Source of the DNA: Rallus limicola
Taxonomy: Eukaryota; Chordata; Aves; Gruiformes; Rallidae
Direction of reading: 5' to 3'
Assembly: GCA_022605955.1 (NCBI GenBank)
Contig: JAKCOZ010000007.1
Location: forward strand, 11,971,501-12,035,500
Length of the DNA stretch: 64,000 nucleotides
The notes below the pieces were generated by a model that made no database searches, was not told the origin of the DNA, and worked only from the letters and a program-made list of their open reading frames with translations. This document shows, piece by piece, positions 25,717 to 37,263 of the stretch. Position numbers and translations under genes: made by a program. The first letter of the stretch is position 1, and each line of letters begins with the position of its first letter.

Positions 25717-26529
25717 AGTAGGGATTAATGGGTAGGAGAAAAAAGAGCCTAAGGAGTACATCTGCGCACCATTGCTTTGACAAAGTTTGATCACCTTGTA
25801 ATCATTCAACTTAACTATCCAGATAATAGCTTTTCTAGCTCATGCAGATTAGCTTTCCTCTGTAAAGGCAGAGTGTTAGTGTACAGCCTGCTACACTTCA
25901 GCCATCAACACTGATTAGATAATACCTAATATTGAAGTTGGCAGCTTTCAGAGTCAGCCAACTCCACAGTTTTTGTAAAATGTTGCTCAAGATCTAACAA
26001 AAGCAACACATTGTATCTGGAACTATTTAAAATAACTTTAAATATGATAACTTGCAGTCATTAATTTGGGATATTTTATAATCTTGTCTCTGAGTTGCAA
26101 GAACTGTGAGTCATGTGCAGGAGTAAACCCTAACTCTTCTCAACTCATGTGTAAGTAACCAAGGAGGAAAAATTCCACAGTAGCATGAAAACAAAAGTAA
26201 ACTTACTGTTTCAAATTTTGCTTTTGCCTTTGAGCAGGTCCTTCTTAGCTTATCTTGGACTACTGAAGCAAAGCAGTCAGAACAGTCATTTGCTTCATCA
26301 CCACGATCAAAGTCATAGAGGTAAACACACAGTTAACTTGCAGCTTAATCAATTACTATAAATATAATCACAGTGAGTAATAAATTATGTAAATACATTA
26401 TGTGTTTTTTTCAAGTTCTGTTGCTTAAGCATCGCAAACTTGTTAGCCTGTGCCTTGAAGGAATTATATGTTAAGGCTTAATCCATTTGTTCATAGGAAA
26501 CAACACTCCTTTGAGAAGGATCAGGTTGG
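25717..26529. other. single-copy DNA, no gene seen
   Basis: No gene or repeat recognised between two CR1 pieces. Confidence 0.5.
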
Positions 26530-27156
26530 GGGAACTCCTCGTCATCAGTACTGGCTGGCAGATGATGTGCTAGAGAGCAGCCCTTTGGAGAAGGACATAG
26601 GGTGCTGGTGGATGAGAAGCTCAACATGAGCTGACCATATCCTGGGCTGACTGTGTCCTGCATCAAAAGGACCATGGCCAGCAGGTTGAGGGAGGGGATT
26701 CTGCCCCTCTACTCCACTCTTGTGACACCCTACCTTGAGTCTAGTTCTTGAGTCTCCAACATAAGAACGACACGGAACTGTTGGAACAGGTTCAGAGAAG
26801 GGCTGCAAAGATGATTAGAGGGCTGGAGCACCTCTCCTACTAGCGGCGTTCCAGTACCTGAAGGAGGCCTACAAGAATGGTGTGGAGGGACCTTTTAGAG
26901 GGGCATATAGGGGTAGGATGAGGGAGAATGGTTTTAAATTGGAAGGGAACAGATTTAGATTGGATATTATGAAAAATTCTTCACTACAAGGGTGGTGAGG
27001 CACTGAAACAGGTTGCCCAGGGACATGGAGGATGCCTCCTCACTGGCAGTGTTCAAGGCCTTGAATAGCCTGGTCTAGAGAGGTTTCCCTGCTCATGGCA
27101 GGGGGGCTGGAACTTGATGGTTAAGGTCCATTCCAACCCTAATCATTCTATGACTC
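26530..27156 (+). repeat. CR1 LINE 3' fragment
   Basis: A plus-strand CR1 from the region encoding 'EKDIG..DEKLN' through 'ERVQRRAAKMIRGLEHL'-type codons to the 3' UTR ('ccattccaaccctaatcatt', 'ctatgactct'). It has several frameshifts and an internal deletion near 26845. Confidence 0.9.
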
Positions 27157-29387
27157 TTCTCTGGTATTACTGCATATCTTACCTTATTGTTATATACTGC
27201 CTCTTTAAGTAGTAATGCAGAGTGAAAGCCCATGGTGTGGTGTATGTCTTTACCCCAAGGTGAATCCCACAAATTCTATATATCAGTGTTTTACTTTGTT
27301 ACTTATTATTGTTTTCCTACAATAAAGATTGAAGCTGATGCACCTGCTGTTCATGACCCAGGTTTTTGCCACTTGCTTTTTCCTTTGAAAGAGGACTGTT
27401 TCCTGTGGTCCACTTATAATAACAAATGTGTGCATGATACCTCTTTCCATCTTTGGAGAAAGAGGGGGTCCACATGCCCTACAATAAAAGAAAGCAAGAG
27501 ATAATCTTACAAGAACTGTCTTGGCACGATTATTTTTTAAAATTGCCTGTTCAGGAGGGATAGGTGATGAAATCTGTTTCTTAGCACTCTCTTTGTTGCT
27601 GGATTTAATCTTCAATCCCCATTCACCTTCTAATACTGCTATACATGCAGCTACTGCAACTGTTATTTGACTCATTTGGGGGAGATTGCACATGTACACA
27701 CATATGTAATTGGCTGTGTCTTCGAGGTTTTTGGTTTATAGTCTTTAATTTTTTGTTCATTAATCCACTAACATTTTTTTTTATTAGCTGCAACAGAGTT
27801 CTTAAAACAACACAGAGCAGCCATATACTATACTTCTTTTTGTTATGATTTTATCAAAGTTCGTTGAATGCAGTTTAGCTGTATTTCAGTGCCCTGGGTT
27901 TTATTTTACTTTGTGTATACATTTCATACAATAAGTGAAGCAGTCTAGAATTTGTGGTTGAAAATTATATTCATGAAGGAATGAACATTAATTTTGGCCA
28001 AAGCAATTAGGTAAACTCCTGATGAAAAATTTGGCTGAAAAAAACCAGAAACAAATATTTGAAAGGTTTTAGTTCTCAAGAAAAACAAATGTTTTGGAAC
28101 TAGGATTTTACTCCGTTAGCAATCAAAATCTGTTAATAGTTCAACCTTTCTTGTAAGACATTGCCCTATCTTGCTTTCACTTTTCTGTGCTTTCATCTTT
28201 TTCCCATGTAAATATGTTTGCATAAGATTCAGAGAATAAACTACTGAGCTAGAGCAGGTTATCCTCTAGCTGGTTTTACTATCTTTCTAATAGGGGTATG
28301 TGGACATAGGATCAAGGATATATGATGTATGTGTGTAACTCCTACAAGGTTTAATAGGAATTATGTGCATACTAAGTGAAAACTACCCCTGAGGGGTAAT
28401 AAAAAGGAATTTGGTAAGCTCAGTGGAGAGAGAAAAGTCAGTCCCTTACATTTGAAGAGATCTGAATTACCTGGGGAAAAAATGTATCTCACCTCTTAAA
28501 AGAGTATTGTGAATTTCCACATTAATGAAACACGTTTTCCTCCTTTAGCATTGATTTCCTCATAACAGCTTTTCTCTGCACCTTCTTTGAAAGAGGTAAT
28601 TTTAACTTTACATCTACATTTCCACATCACATAAAATGGGGCCATGAATTGTTCAGTGCCATCAACTTTATGTGTGTTCTACTTCTGTGGAGGACTGTTG
28701 CTTTCCAGTCTCACATAAGTCACTTAATGAAATATCAGCAGTAATAAACATCATGGGGTTTTTATTCTATTTTTCACCTTCATGTAACATTCTGAAAGCA
28801 AACTATGTCACGGGGTACTGTGGTTTGAAATGTTCAGTCTCACCATTTTTCAGAGCTTAATATTTCATTAAAGAAAACTTAAATTAAAACTTAGATATAA
28901 CATCTAATAAATACAAATGCTGGTATCTTTTGGGTCATATGTTGTTTTCCAGTGGAAATCTATCATTGATTTCTTCTACTTTGGGGCTTTTTTTTTTTTA
29001 AGTTTTTTCCAACTACCTAATAAAGAAAAACTTACACTTATATATGAGACATTATTTTACAAGTTATTTTTTCCTTTTGTCATTCTAGCCTTAAATTCTA
29101 GATTCTTACCATCTCTTTTTGGTATTTTTTTTCATAATTCAACAGTACAGTTGGTAGATGGTGAACTATATTTCAGCAAATTTCCAATGAAAGAGAACAT
29201 TCAAATCCCCCTGCTCAAGGATGTTTTACAAGAACTAAATTGCAGCCTGTGTTCTGTATGTTAGGTTTCAGGGACCACAGAACAATGAAGAATGGTGACT
29301 GTAAAATACATCTAAATTACCTGTTTCCATTCGGCATCAGATCCTCCTGCAGTGAGTGCTTGTCCACGCCACTGTGGACAGTTGATC
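27157..29387. other. AT-rich DNA, mostly unrecognised
   Basis: No repeat recognised. It contains the minus-strand exon-like segment listed separately at 27511-27659. The 115-codon plus-strand frame at 28917-29264 is low-complexity, Phe/Leu-rich and judged spurious. Confidence 0.45.
27511..27659 (-). other. exon-like open segment, not recognised
   Basis: A 138-codon minus-strand open frame (27283-27699) contains a stretch with coding-like composition ('VAVAACIAVLEGEWGLKIK', then a Lys/Ser-rich part). On that strand an AG lies just before position 27659 and a good donor (CTT|GTAAGA) just after 27511, which would give a 149-nt internal exon. The acceptor's pyrimidine tract is poor. I do not recognise the protein. 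It may equally be a decayed pseudogene or chance. No neighbouring exons were identified. Confidence 0.15.
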
Positions 29388-29561
29388 ACAGAATCACAGA
29401 ACCGTAGGGGTTGGAAGGGACCTCCAGAGATCATTGAGTCCAACCCCCCTGCCAAAGCAGGTTCCCTAGGACAGGTTGCACAGATAGGTGCCCAGATGGG
29501 TCTTGAATATCTCCAGAGATGGAGACTACACAACCCCCTGGGCAGCCTGTTCCAGATGTGA
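29388..29561 (-). repeat. CR1 LINE 3' fragment (left arm of inverted pair)
   Basis: Inverted CR1 tail and 3' UTR: 'tcacagaatcacagaaccgt', 'ggttggaagggacctccaga', 'gagtccaacccccctgccaa', ending inside the last ORF2 codons ('ctgggcagcctgttccag'). It faces a plus-strand CR1 that begins about 170 bases to the right. Confidence 0.93.
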
Positions 29562-29730
29562 CAGTTCTGCATATGCATAATTCTTCCAAGGTTCTCAACA
29601 AAACTTCCACACAGCTGTCACCTGTTTGGTTCAACAAAGTCATAGTACATGTTTTGTAGATATTTGGCTGCAGGGTAGCCATGGTCCCATTTGGGAGAGA
29701 CACTGAGGTGTATTTGTAATGTATTAACAT

Positions 29731-30440
29731 GTGCCTGTTGAGAAGGACTTGGGGATTCTGCTAGAGGAGAAACTTAACATGAGCCAGCAGTGTGCTCTTG
29801 CAGCTCAGAAAGCCAATGGTATCCTGGGCTCCATCAGGAGAGGGGTGGCCAGCAGGGACAGGGAGGTGATTGACCCTCTCTACTCTGCCCTTGTGAGGCC
29901 CCATCTGGAGTACTGTGTCCAGATCTGGGGCCCCCAATACAAGAAAGATGTAGAACTGTTGGAGAGGGTTCAGAGGAGGGCCACAAGGATGGTTAGAGGG
30001 CTGGAACACCTCCCCTACGAGGAGAGGCTGAGGGAGCTGGGCTTGTTCAGCCTGGAGAAAAGAAGGCTGTGGGGAGACCTCATTGCAGCCTTTCAGTACC
30101 TGAAGGGAGCATGCAAACAGGAGGGGAATCAACTTTTTAAAAGGGTAGAAAATGGCAGGACAAGGGGGAATGGACTAAAGCTAAAGGAAGGAAGGTTCAG
30201 ATTAGATTTTAGGGGGAAGTTTTTCACAGAGAGAGTAGTGAGTGAGGTGCTGGAACAGGCTGCCCAGAGAGGTGGTGGATGCCCTGTCCCTGGAAGTATT
30301 CAAGGCCAGGTTGGATGGGACCCTGGGCAACCTTGTGTAGATCCAGGCCTGAGTTTGGTGTCCCTGACTGTGGCAGGGGGGTTGGAACTCTATGATCCTC
30401 AGGGTCCCTTCCAACCCATGCCATTCTGTGATTCTGTGTG
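29731..30440 (+). repeat. CR1 LINE 3' fragment, well preserved
   Basis: The best-kept CR1 of the window. An open frame of 255 codons begins inside ORF2 ('[20 protein letters not shown]') and runs through '[19 protein letters not shown]' and '[20 protein letters not shown]' to about 30240, where a frameshift moves the remaining C-terminal codons out of frame. The 3' UTR ends with the octamer tail ATTCTGTGATTCTGTG at 30422-30437. The 5' end is truncated at a GTG with no start codon, so this is not a gene. Confidence 0.95.
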
Positions 30441-30705
30441 CCAAGACCCCTGTCCCTTTTCACAAATTGGGCATCGTTTTGTAATACACACCTGTTAATG
30501 AAGAGATAATAGGAAAGAATATCTAACAGCAACTTGGATTTCTTATGATAGTGACCTTCTTTGAGAGGAGATAAATACATACCTACCTGAAAGAGAACCA
30601 GAGAGAATGTATAAATTCAATAACGTTCTGCTGAATTTTTAGCTATCCTATGGTAAATTTTCCATAGTATTTACTTAGTGTAAGGTGAAAATGCACAGAG
30701 ATTTG

Positions 30706-31218
30706 AAAGATGATGCCTCAAGGATGGAATCAAGGTACAGACTCAATCCTCGTGACTCTGGCAGCTGAGGACACTGCAGACTGCTGCCAAGGTTCACCAA
30801 GGGCAGGCTGCTCCAGAAAGCAAGGTGAGCCAACAGCTGAGGATGATGTCAAGGCAGGCAAGCATGGTGACAGGACTGACAAGCTCAGTCCCTGCAGCTG
30901 CCTCAACATGTACATGGTGAGCAAGGCAGGTCTGATGTTAGCACCTGGGCTCAAGTGGGAGTTCAGAGCACTGCACAAATCTGTAGCAGAGAGGCACCAG
31001 CACCATTGTGGCACCATTTGTCCAGGACAAAGGACACAAACGTAGCCCAGGTCCAAAACAAGGGGGTAGGCCCCAGTTCTTTTGGGTCTTTCTCACAAAG
31101 CTCTTTCTACACAGTTGTTTGTACTGGGCTCAGACAGCTGCACCAAAATCTAGACCTAAGCTCAGGCAGACAAACCCCTGGAGTAGTGAAGGAAGAAGAA
31201 GATGCACTCGTGGCTTAA
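30706..31218. other. GC-richer block of unknown nature
   Basis: Composition changes from AT-rich to near balanced over about 500 bases, with overlapping open frames of 108-133 codons on both strands. I recognise no protein domain, LTR tip, CR1 segment or tail in it. The bases include purine-rich phrases such as 'ggtgagcaaggcagg' and 'gagaggcaccagcacc'. It could be a diverged mobile element or a regulatory segment. Confidence 0.3.
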
Positions 31219-34200
31219 AGGGATTTAGGTTTCAAAAGTTACAAAAGGATTTAATCTCAATTATGTTGGTAGATACTGAAAACAGAACTAAAGCAAATGT
31301 ATCTTGTACTTCAGTCTTTATGCAACTGCATAACTCCAGCTTTATGCAACCTGAAGCTGATGAAAATGTTAGGTATTTTGTTGTGCTTGTTACCAAGAGA
31401 TGGGAATGAATGGTGTGAGGAGGAAGATGTGCAGCTATATTTTTGTAATGCAGAAAGGAGAATGTTTTTGTGAGGTAATCTCTGCAAGTCAAGCCTGAAA
31501 ATTCTTATACAATGAATGGAGAAAGAGGATATTCAGAATTTAACAAGCTAGCAATTAGAGTAAATTAATCTGTTATGAGGAAATCTTGTTTGTTGAATTG
31601 CATAATTAGAAGAGAAACATACATTGCTTTTGCCTATTTTTCATGCTTAAAATGGATGGGTACAAAGGAATCACACTACTTGTTAAAGACACTGATAACT
31701 ATGAACAAACTCAGGTTCAAAATGGGATATTTTGCAGAGTTTATCTAAAATACAAATTCAGATTGGATTCACTGATTCAGTGATGATTTCTTCAGGACTG
31801 CTGGCATATGTACCACTTTATTGTGTGACACTTGACATGTTTCAGGCTGAGAAAGTTGGGAAATTTTATGTATTGTCTTTGCAAATCAACAGGCTTATTG
31901 TCAAAATAAAGTGGTAGCTTTTGCCAGAGCTATTCTAAAGGACTGCTGAAATTCAAGTCATCTGCATACCTGTATAAAAGGAACGACTGATATCATTGCA
32001 TGCATTTTTTTTCAACTTGTCTGCGTCAAAGGACAGAACTGATTCCAGCCAGTTTCAGCCATGGACTCAGCTATGCACCGCATGCAAATTCCCAAGCGAA
32101 GGTTTTGAGAACATTCATGCAGTATGAACCTGTCATTCACAGTCCAGTTAATTTATTGCTGAGTAACAGATGCTAAGAGTAAATTTAGGCACTGGGGTCC
32201 AAGACTGGAGTGTCAGCTCCCAAAACTGGTCTGGGCTTCAAGAAATGCAATGATGTTCCTGCCAAGACAGTGAATGTATGATATGCATTTGGCATGTGCT
32301 CAAGTCTGACTATGTGAAAGCCAACAATCTGTGTCAATCAAAAGAGTGATGAACAGCAAAATGGTGTGTAAATGTAATTTAATGAAAAGTTTTAAGGTTA
32401 ATTTTGATGTCTGAAGTATACATTTACTGTGTTAAGACAATATAACAGCAAACATGAGACCATCAGAAAGAGAAATACGGGGGTATTCAGGTCATGGTAT
32501 ACTAATAAATTTGACAAGGCTGTGTACTTCTATTCATTTCTTTATGAGCAGTAATGAAAGGAAATGAGGTATAATGCAAAAATATGTTCATAGCCAGAAG
32601 GGGAGGGAAGGGGGTGCTGTAACTAAAGATACAGCTACCACTGCTAAGTTTCCCATCATTAACATCTTCATAGTAGTCACAGAGTTATGTTTAGGCACTA
32701 TTACATTTGAAAATTATTGCTAGAACTTACCACTTCAAGTGGCAGATTCTGATGCCTGTATTCAATGACCACCTTTATATAACTTTATTTTATAGCAAAC
32801 AGTAGAAAGAATTTTGCCACCTCTGATGCACTTTTCTACTAGCACTTTTATTCGTGCTGTTGTTTAGATTGCCTCCTCTGGGATTTATTGTCCAGAGATT
32901 CTAGTTGGGAGTACATATTCCATGCTGTTTTAGCTACTTCTATTAGTTACATTGGGTCACGGCAGGGAAAAATTACCCAAAATCTGTGGATATTCTCGCT
33001 TTCTACGATGGAAAGCTGATTTTTTTGAGATTTTCAGACAAAAGCAGTTTTAAGTTTCTATTTTTGGTTAGGCATAAAGCTTTAACTATGAATCTGGATT
33101 CTTTCATTCAACCTGTATATCCTTAAAATGCAAACAGGTGACTGGGTATAGCAAAAAGTAAGTTTTCAGCATGGAAAGGGGCCAGAGGGTTATAGTCCTG
33201 AAGGTGTGGAGAATAAATCTATTAGGCAGGGGTAATTTTCTATCCCAACTGTTTTGTAATTATTGTAATGAGCAAAATGTCCAAATCACATGACAGTATC
33301 TTGAATCTTCTCATGCAAAATGTTAAACATACAGCTAGTAGTTGCACTCAAAACATTTGATAACAGATTTAACAGCATTTTCCAAAAGACATTAGTTATC
33401 CTTGCTTTGGCTTCTCTTTTCTGCTGGCTCAGCAACAAACTAGTTATCAGTTAAACAATAATAATTTTGCAAACTCATACACCCATATACTCAGGATAGG
33501 TGTACACAGGGTAAGAATTTTTTTTGGATGGCTCCAGCCTAATTTAACTATACTGACATAAATAGCACTCTATTTGCCTTTCTCTAAGCTAACCATCATT
33601 CATTGCAGGCAACAAGTAATTAAACTCATCCATTATGCTATGTTCTTGTTGCTGTGATCTGCAACAGCCTCAGCTGAAATGTGCTGATCTCCTAAAGAGG
33701 TGCTCAGCTATCACTGATGAAATTATCGCTCTTAGCGTATTTTAGGGCAGAATCTAATTGAGTGGTTTGAACTATCTACAGCCCTTCCTTGTTTAAATTA
33801 AACAAGTTCATATATTTGCTTTGTTTTGAACTGGAACCTGGATAGGGCTTGAATGCAGCTGGGAGGACATAAACTACAGCTGATGGATGTTATGTCCTTA
33901 AAAAACGTAACAGTTGAGATAATTTAATCTTAATCTCCTGTATATAAGAGCTATAGTCCAGACAAATAACATATTTGATTTGGTGCTTAATTGTGGAACT
34001 CAACTAGAGAATTTTAAATACAAACTATGATAGCGATTTTGTCATGAAACTAGTGAAAAATACTCACTGAATCTCATGCAGAAACCAAACCAAATCATGA
34101 AGTATTTGAAAGAAAACTGCTCAGCCTCTCTCAACATAGGAAAAAACGCAACTCAAACCAAACTCTTGCTTTAAAATCTCTATTTTGTTATACTATCATT

Positions 34201-35020
34201 TTGTATGCTCACCTATTTGCGTAAAGGTACACTCAAAGTTTTTTACTATATATATGCAAAATTGCTTTCTGTGTGGGTACTGTCTACTAGTCTTTAGATA
34301 CTGACTGTGAAATAGCTTTTCTAAATCCCACCTATGTGTGATTTTTTTTGTTAAATCATTTCTCCAAGTGCTCAGATAAAGGATTTAGGGAACAGTGTGA
34401 GTGTTTTTTTTAAAGAAACACTCTTGCATGTAGTCTTTTAGTATAACGATCGAAAGATGTCCATCTGGGCCAGAAATCAGCTCCTACAGTTCTAAAGAGG
34501 TTGCTGCTATTGTAGTGAAAACAAAACATATTCTAGTCAGGCTTCAAATGTGTTCTGTTGAAGAGATACAATATTAGTTGAAAATACCTCAAATGGACAG
34601 AGTTCCTCAGTCAGCTAATTCTAAAATGCAAAAAGAAATGGTATACCACACTCAGAAGGACATGCCTTATGAATTTGATCAGACTGAGATAAGAAGAATG
34701 TTAGAAAAACAGTAAAAAATAGTAAAAAAAAAAGAATAAAACCAAAACCAAACCTTAAGCATACTTGCTTACCGTAGAAATGATAAATTTAAATATCTGT
34801 GTCCTGCTTAAATGCACAGAGTCATTTTTATTTCCTGGGGAAAAAAAAAAAAACCCACAACTTACTAACTTACTCTTTATATGTACTTGATGTTATATAT
34901 TATATATAACATTATATATTATATTAACATGACGTTACACTAGGAACTATGTGAGCTATGTTGAGTTATTCTATGATTCTAGGATAAAATTAGGTGAAGC
35001 AGATAGTAAAATACTTTGAG
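31219..35020. other. AT-rich single-copy DNA, no gene seen
   Basis: A 3.8-kb stretch with very few open frames. It includes A-rich runs near 34719-34735 and 34841-34855 and a TA-rich palindrome at 34892-34910. Confidence 0.5.
34892..34910. repeat. TA-rich palindrome
   Basis: GTTATATA and TATATAAC form perfect 8-bp inverted arms around TTA, followed by further TATATTA-type repeats to 34926. Probably a decayed TA microsatellite. Confidence 0.7.
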
Positions 35021-35866
35021 GATCATAGAATCATAGAGTGACAGAAAGGTTTGGATTGGAGGGGACCTCAAAGACCATTTAGTTCCACCCCCCTGCCATG
35101 GGATGGGACACCCTCCACTAGACTAGGTTGCTCAAAGCCCCATCCAACCTGGCCTTGAACACTGCCAGGGAGGGGGCAGCCACAGCTTCTCTGGGCAGCC
35201 TGTGCCAGAGACTCACCACCACACAGTAAAAAATTTCTTCATAATATCCAGTCTAAATCTACCTTCTTTCAGCTTAAAGCCATTACCCTTTATCTTATCA
35301 ATACGCTCCCTGATAAACAGACCCTCTCCAGCTTTCCTGTAGGCCACTTTAGGTACTGGAAGGCTGCAATAAGGTCTCACTGAAGTCTTTTCTCCAGACT
35401 GAACAAGCCAAACTCTCTCAGCCTCCCTTAATAGGAGAGGAGCTCCAGGCCTCTGATAATCTTTGTAGCCTTTCTCTGGACTCACTCCAACAGCTCCATG
35501 TCTTTCTCGTTCTGGGGACCCCAGAGTTGGATGCAGTAGTCCAAGTGGGGTCTCATGAGTGCAGAGTAGAGTGGCAAAGTCGCCTCCCTTGATGAGGTCA
35601 TGGTTCTTTTGATTCAGAATGTGGTTGGCTTTCTGGACTGCCAAGTGTGTACTGACAGCTCATGCTGAGCTTTTACATGGATCAACATGCTTAAGTCCTT
35701 CTCAAGACTGCTCTCAATCCATTCTGTGCTCAGCCCATAGTTGTGTTTGGGATTGCCCTAGCCCATGCGGAGGACCTTGCAGTTAGCGCTGTTGAACTTT
35801 ATGTGTTCTCATTGGCTCACATCTCAAGCCTGTTAAGGTCCCTCTAGATGGCATCCGCGCCTTCAA
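35021..35866 (-). repeat. CR1 LINE 3' fragment
   Basis: A long minus-strand CR1: the inverted tail ('atcatagaatcatagagtga') and 3' UTR at the left, then the complement of the ORF2 C-terminus with a 143-codon open frame (35213-35644) that reads as CR1 only in patches because of frameshifts. The right end ('ggtccctctagatggcatcc') is also a familiar CR1 segment. It is 5' truncated. Confidence 0.92.
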
Positions 35867-36654
35867 GATAGAAGATAGTGTGAGAAAAACAGCAACAGGA
35901 CCTATTAAGTTATGCAAGAGAATGTGCTTTTTTTTTTTTTAATTTTAAGGTTTTACTGTGTGAAATTAAGAAAGAAAAAAACAATTCCCAGGCACCTACT
36001 ATTTAGGTTATTGAAGCATATTGTGCATCCTTAGAAGATTTTATTTTGTAGCATGCTATTGTTGAGCCTTTTCCATTAGCTTTTCTTACAGTGTGATTAT
36101 TCAACTAATCTTCAGGTAATTAACCTCTGTTTACCTTTGGAATGTTCTGTGTGGAACTCGTGACAAGGAGTTGTAGATACCATCTATCCCTAATCAGTGG
36201 ATGAGCTATTGTAAAGATAAGTATTAGGTGCAAAAAGTATGCTGACTTAAATGAAGAGCTATCTCATCAGTAACACAAGTAATAAGGTGAAGCTTGCAAA
36301 GAATTCTGCCCAGTTATTAAAAAGTACAGCATCAAAGAACCAGATTTTTGAGAGGCTGTTTTTTATAAACAGTCCTGAAACTGTGAACTAACAAGGCTAG
36401 ATCTTTTGGAACAGTTTAAATCATATCTGTGGAACTGTATGAAGCCAACTCATGTGACAGCCTGGAACTATTTAGAGGTTATGGGCCAGATTCACTAATC
36501 TAGATGCCCTCTCTCTGTGCCACCCAGATGGTTATCAACAGGTGAAATGCTGATACAATCAGCAAGCACAGATCCCTGACATATTATATACTACCAGGAC
36601 CCTTAAAGAGGTGGAATGGTGTAGCGTGCATGTGAGGGAGTGAGTTGCTGCAAT
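35867..36654. other. AT-rich single-copy DNA, no gene seen
   Basis: No gene or repeat recognised between the CR1 piece and the solo LTR. Confidence 0.5.
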
Positions 36655-36659
36655 GTTTC
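36655..36659. repeat. target site duplication, left copy (GTTTC)
   Basis: Repeated immediately after the LTR at 37259-37263. A 5-bp duplication is the length expected for ERV-L integrases. Confidence 0.85.
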
Positions 36660-37258
36660 TGTGGTGGTTTTGGCTGAGATAGAGTTAATTTTGTTCATAG
36701 TAGCTGGTACAGGGCTGTTTGAATTTGTGCTGAAATCAATGCTGCTAACAGAGGGATGTTTTCGTTACTGCTGAGCAGTACCTACACAGAGCCAAGGCCT
36801 TCTCTGCTTCTCACGGCACCTCAACAGTGAGCAGGCTGGGGGTACGTAGGAGATGGAAGGGGCCAGGACAGCTGACCCCAACTGACCAAAGGGATATTCC
36901 ATACCATATGACGTCATGCTCAGCATATAAGCTGGAGGAAGGACAAAGCAGGGGGGTGCGACATGACATTTGGAGTGATGACAACTGTCTTCCTAAGTCA
37001 CCATTATGTGTGTTGGAGCCCTGCTGTCCTGGGGATGACAGAACACCTGCCTGTCCATGGGATGTGGGGAATGAATTCTTTGCTCTGCTTTGTTTTGCTT
37101 GTGTGCTCAGCTTTTGCTTTGCCTATTAAACTGCCTTTATTTCAACCTATTAGTTTCCTTACTTTTTCTCTTCTGGTTCTCTTCCCTGTCCCACTGGGGG
37201 AAAGAGTGAGCGAGCAGCTGTGTGGTGCTTAGTTGCCAGCTGAGTTAAAGCCATGACA
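36660..37258 (+). mobile_element. solo LTR, ERV-L type, with 5-bp target duplication
   Basis: The 599-bp unit begins TGTGGTGGTTTTGGC, followed by 'gagatagagttaatttt' as in the intact provirus LTR, and ends CATGACA. It is flanked on both sides by GTTTC (36655-36659 and 37259-37263), a 5-bp target duplication. Inside are a perfect CRE (TGACGTCA, 36909-36916), a TATA box 13 bases further on (catataag), a possible polyadenylation signal (attaaa, near 37126) and a pyrimidine-rich U5. No internal sequence remains, so it arose by LTR-LTR recombination. The 89- and 100-codon frames inside it are not genes. Confidence 0.9.
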
Positions 37259-37263
37259 GTTTC

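Noticed and set aside
28917..29264. 115-codon plus-strand frame
   Set aside because: Phe/Leu-rich product of T-rich DNA, with no conserved motif.
29731..30498. 255-codon frame as a host gene
   Set aside because: It is the 5'-truncated C-terminus of CR1 ORF2 with a terminal frameshift and the CR1 octamer tail.
34892..34926. TA-rich palindrome as a functional origin or hairpin
   Set aside because: Short inverted arms of TA repeats arise readily in decayed microsatellites; no other signal supports a function.
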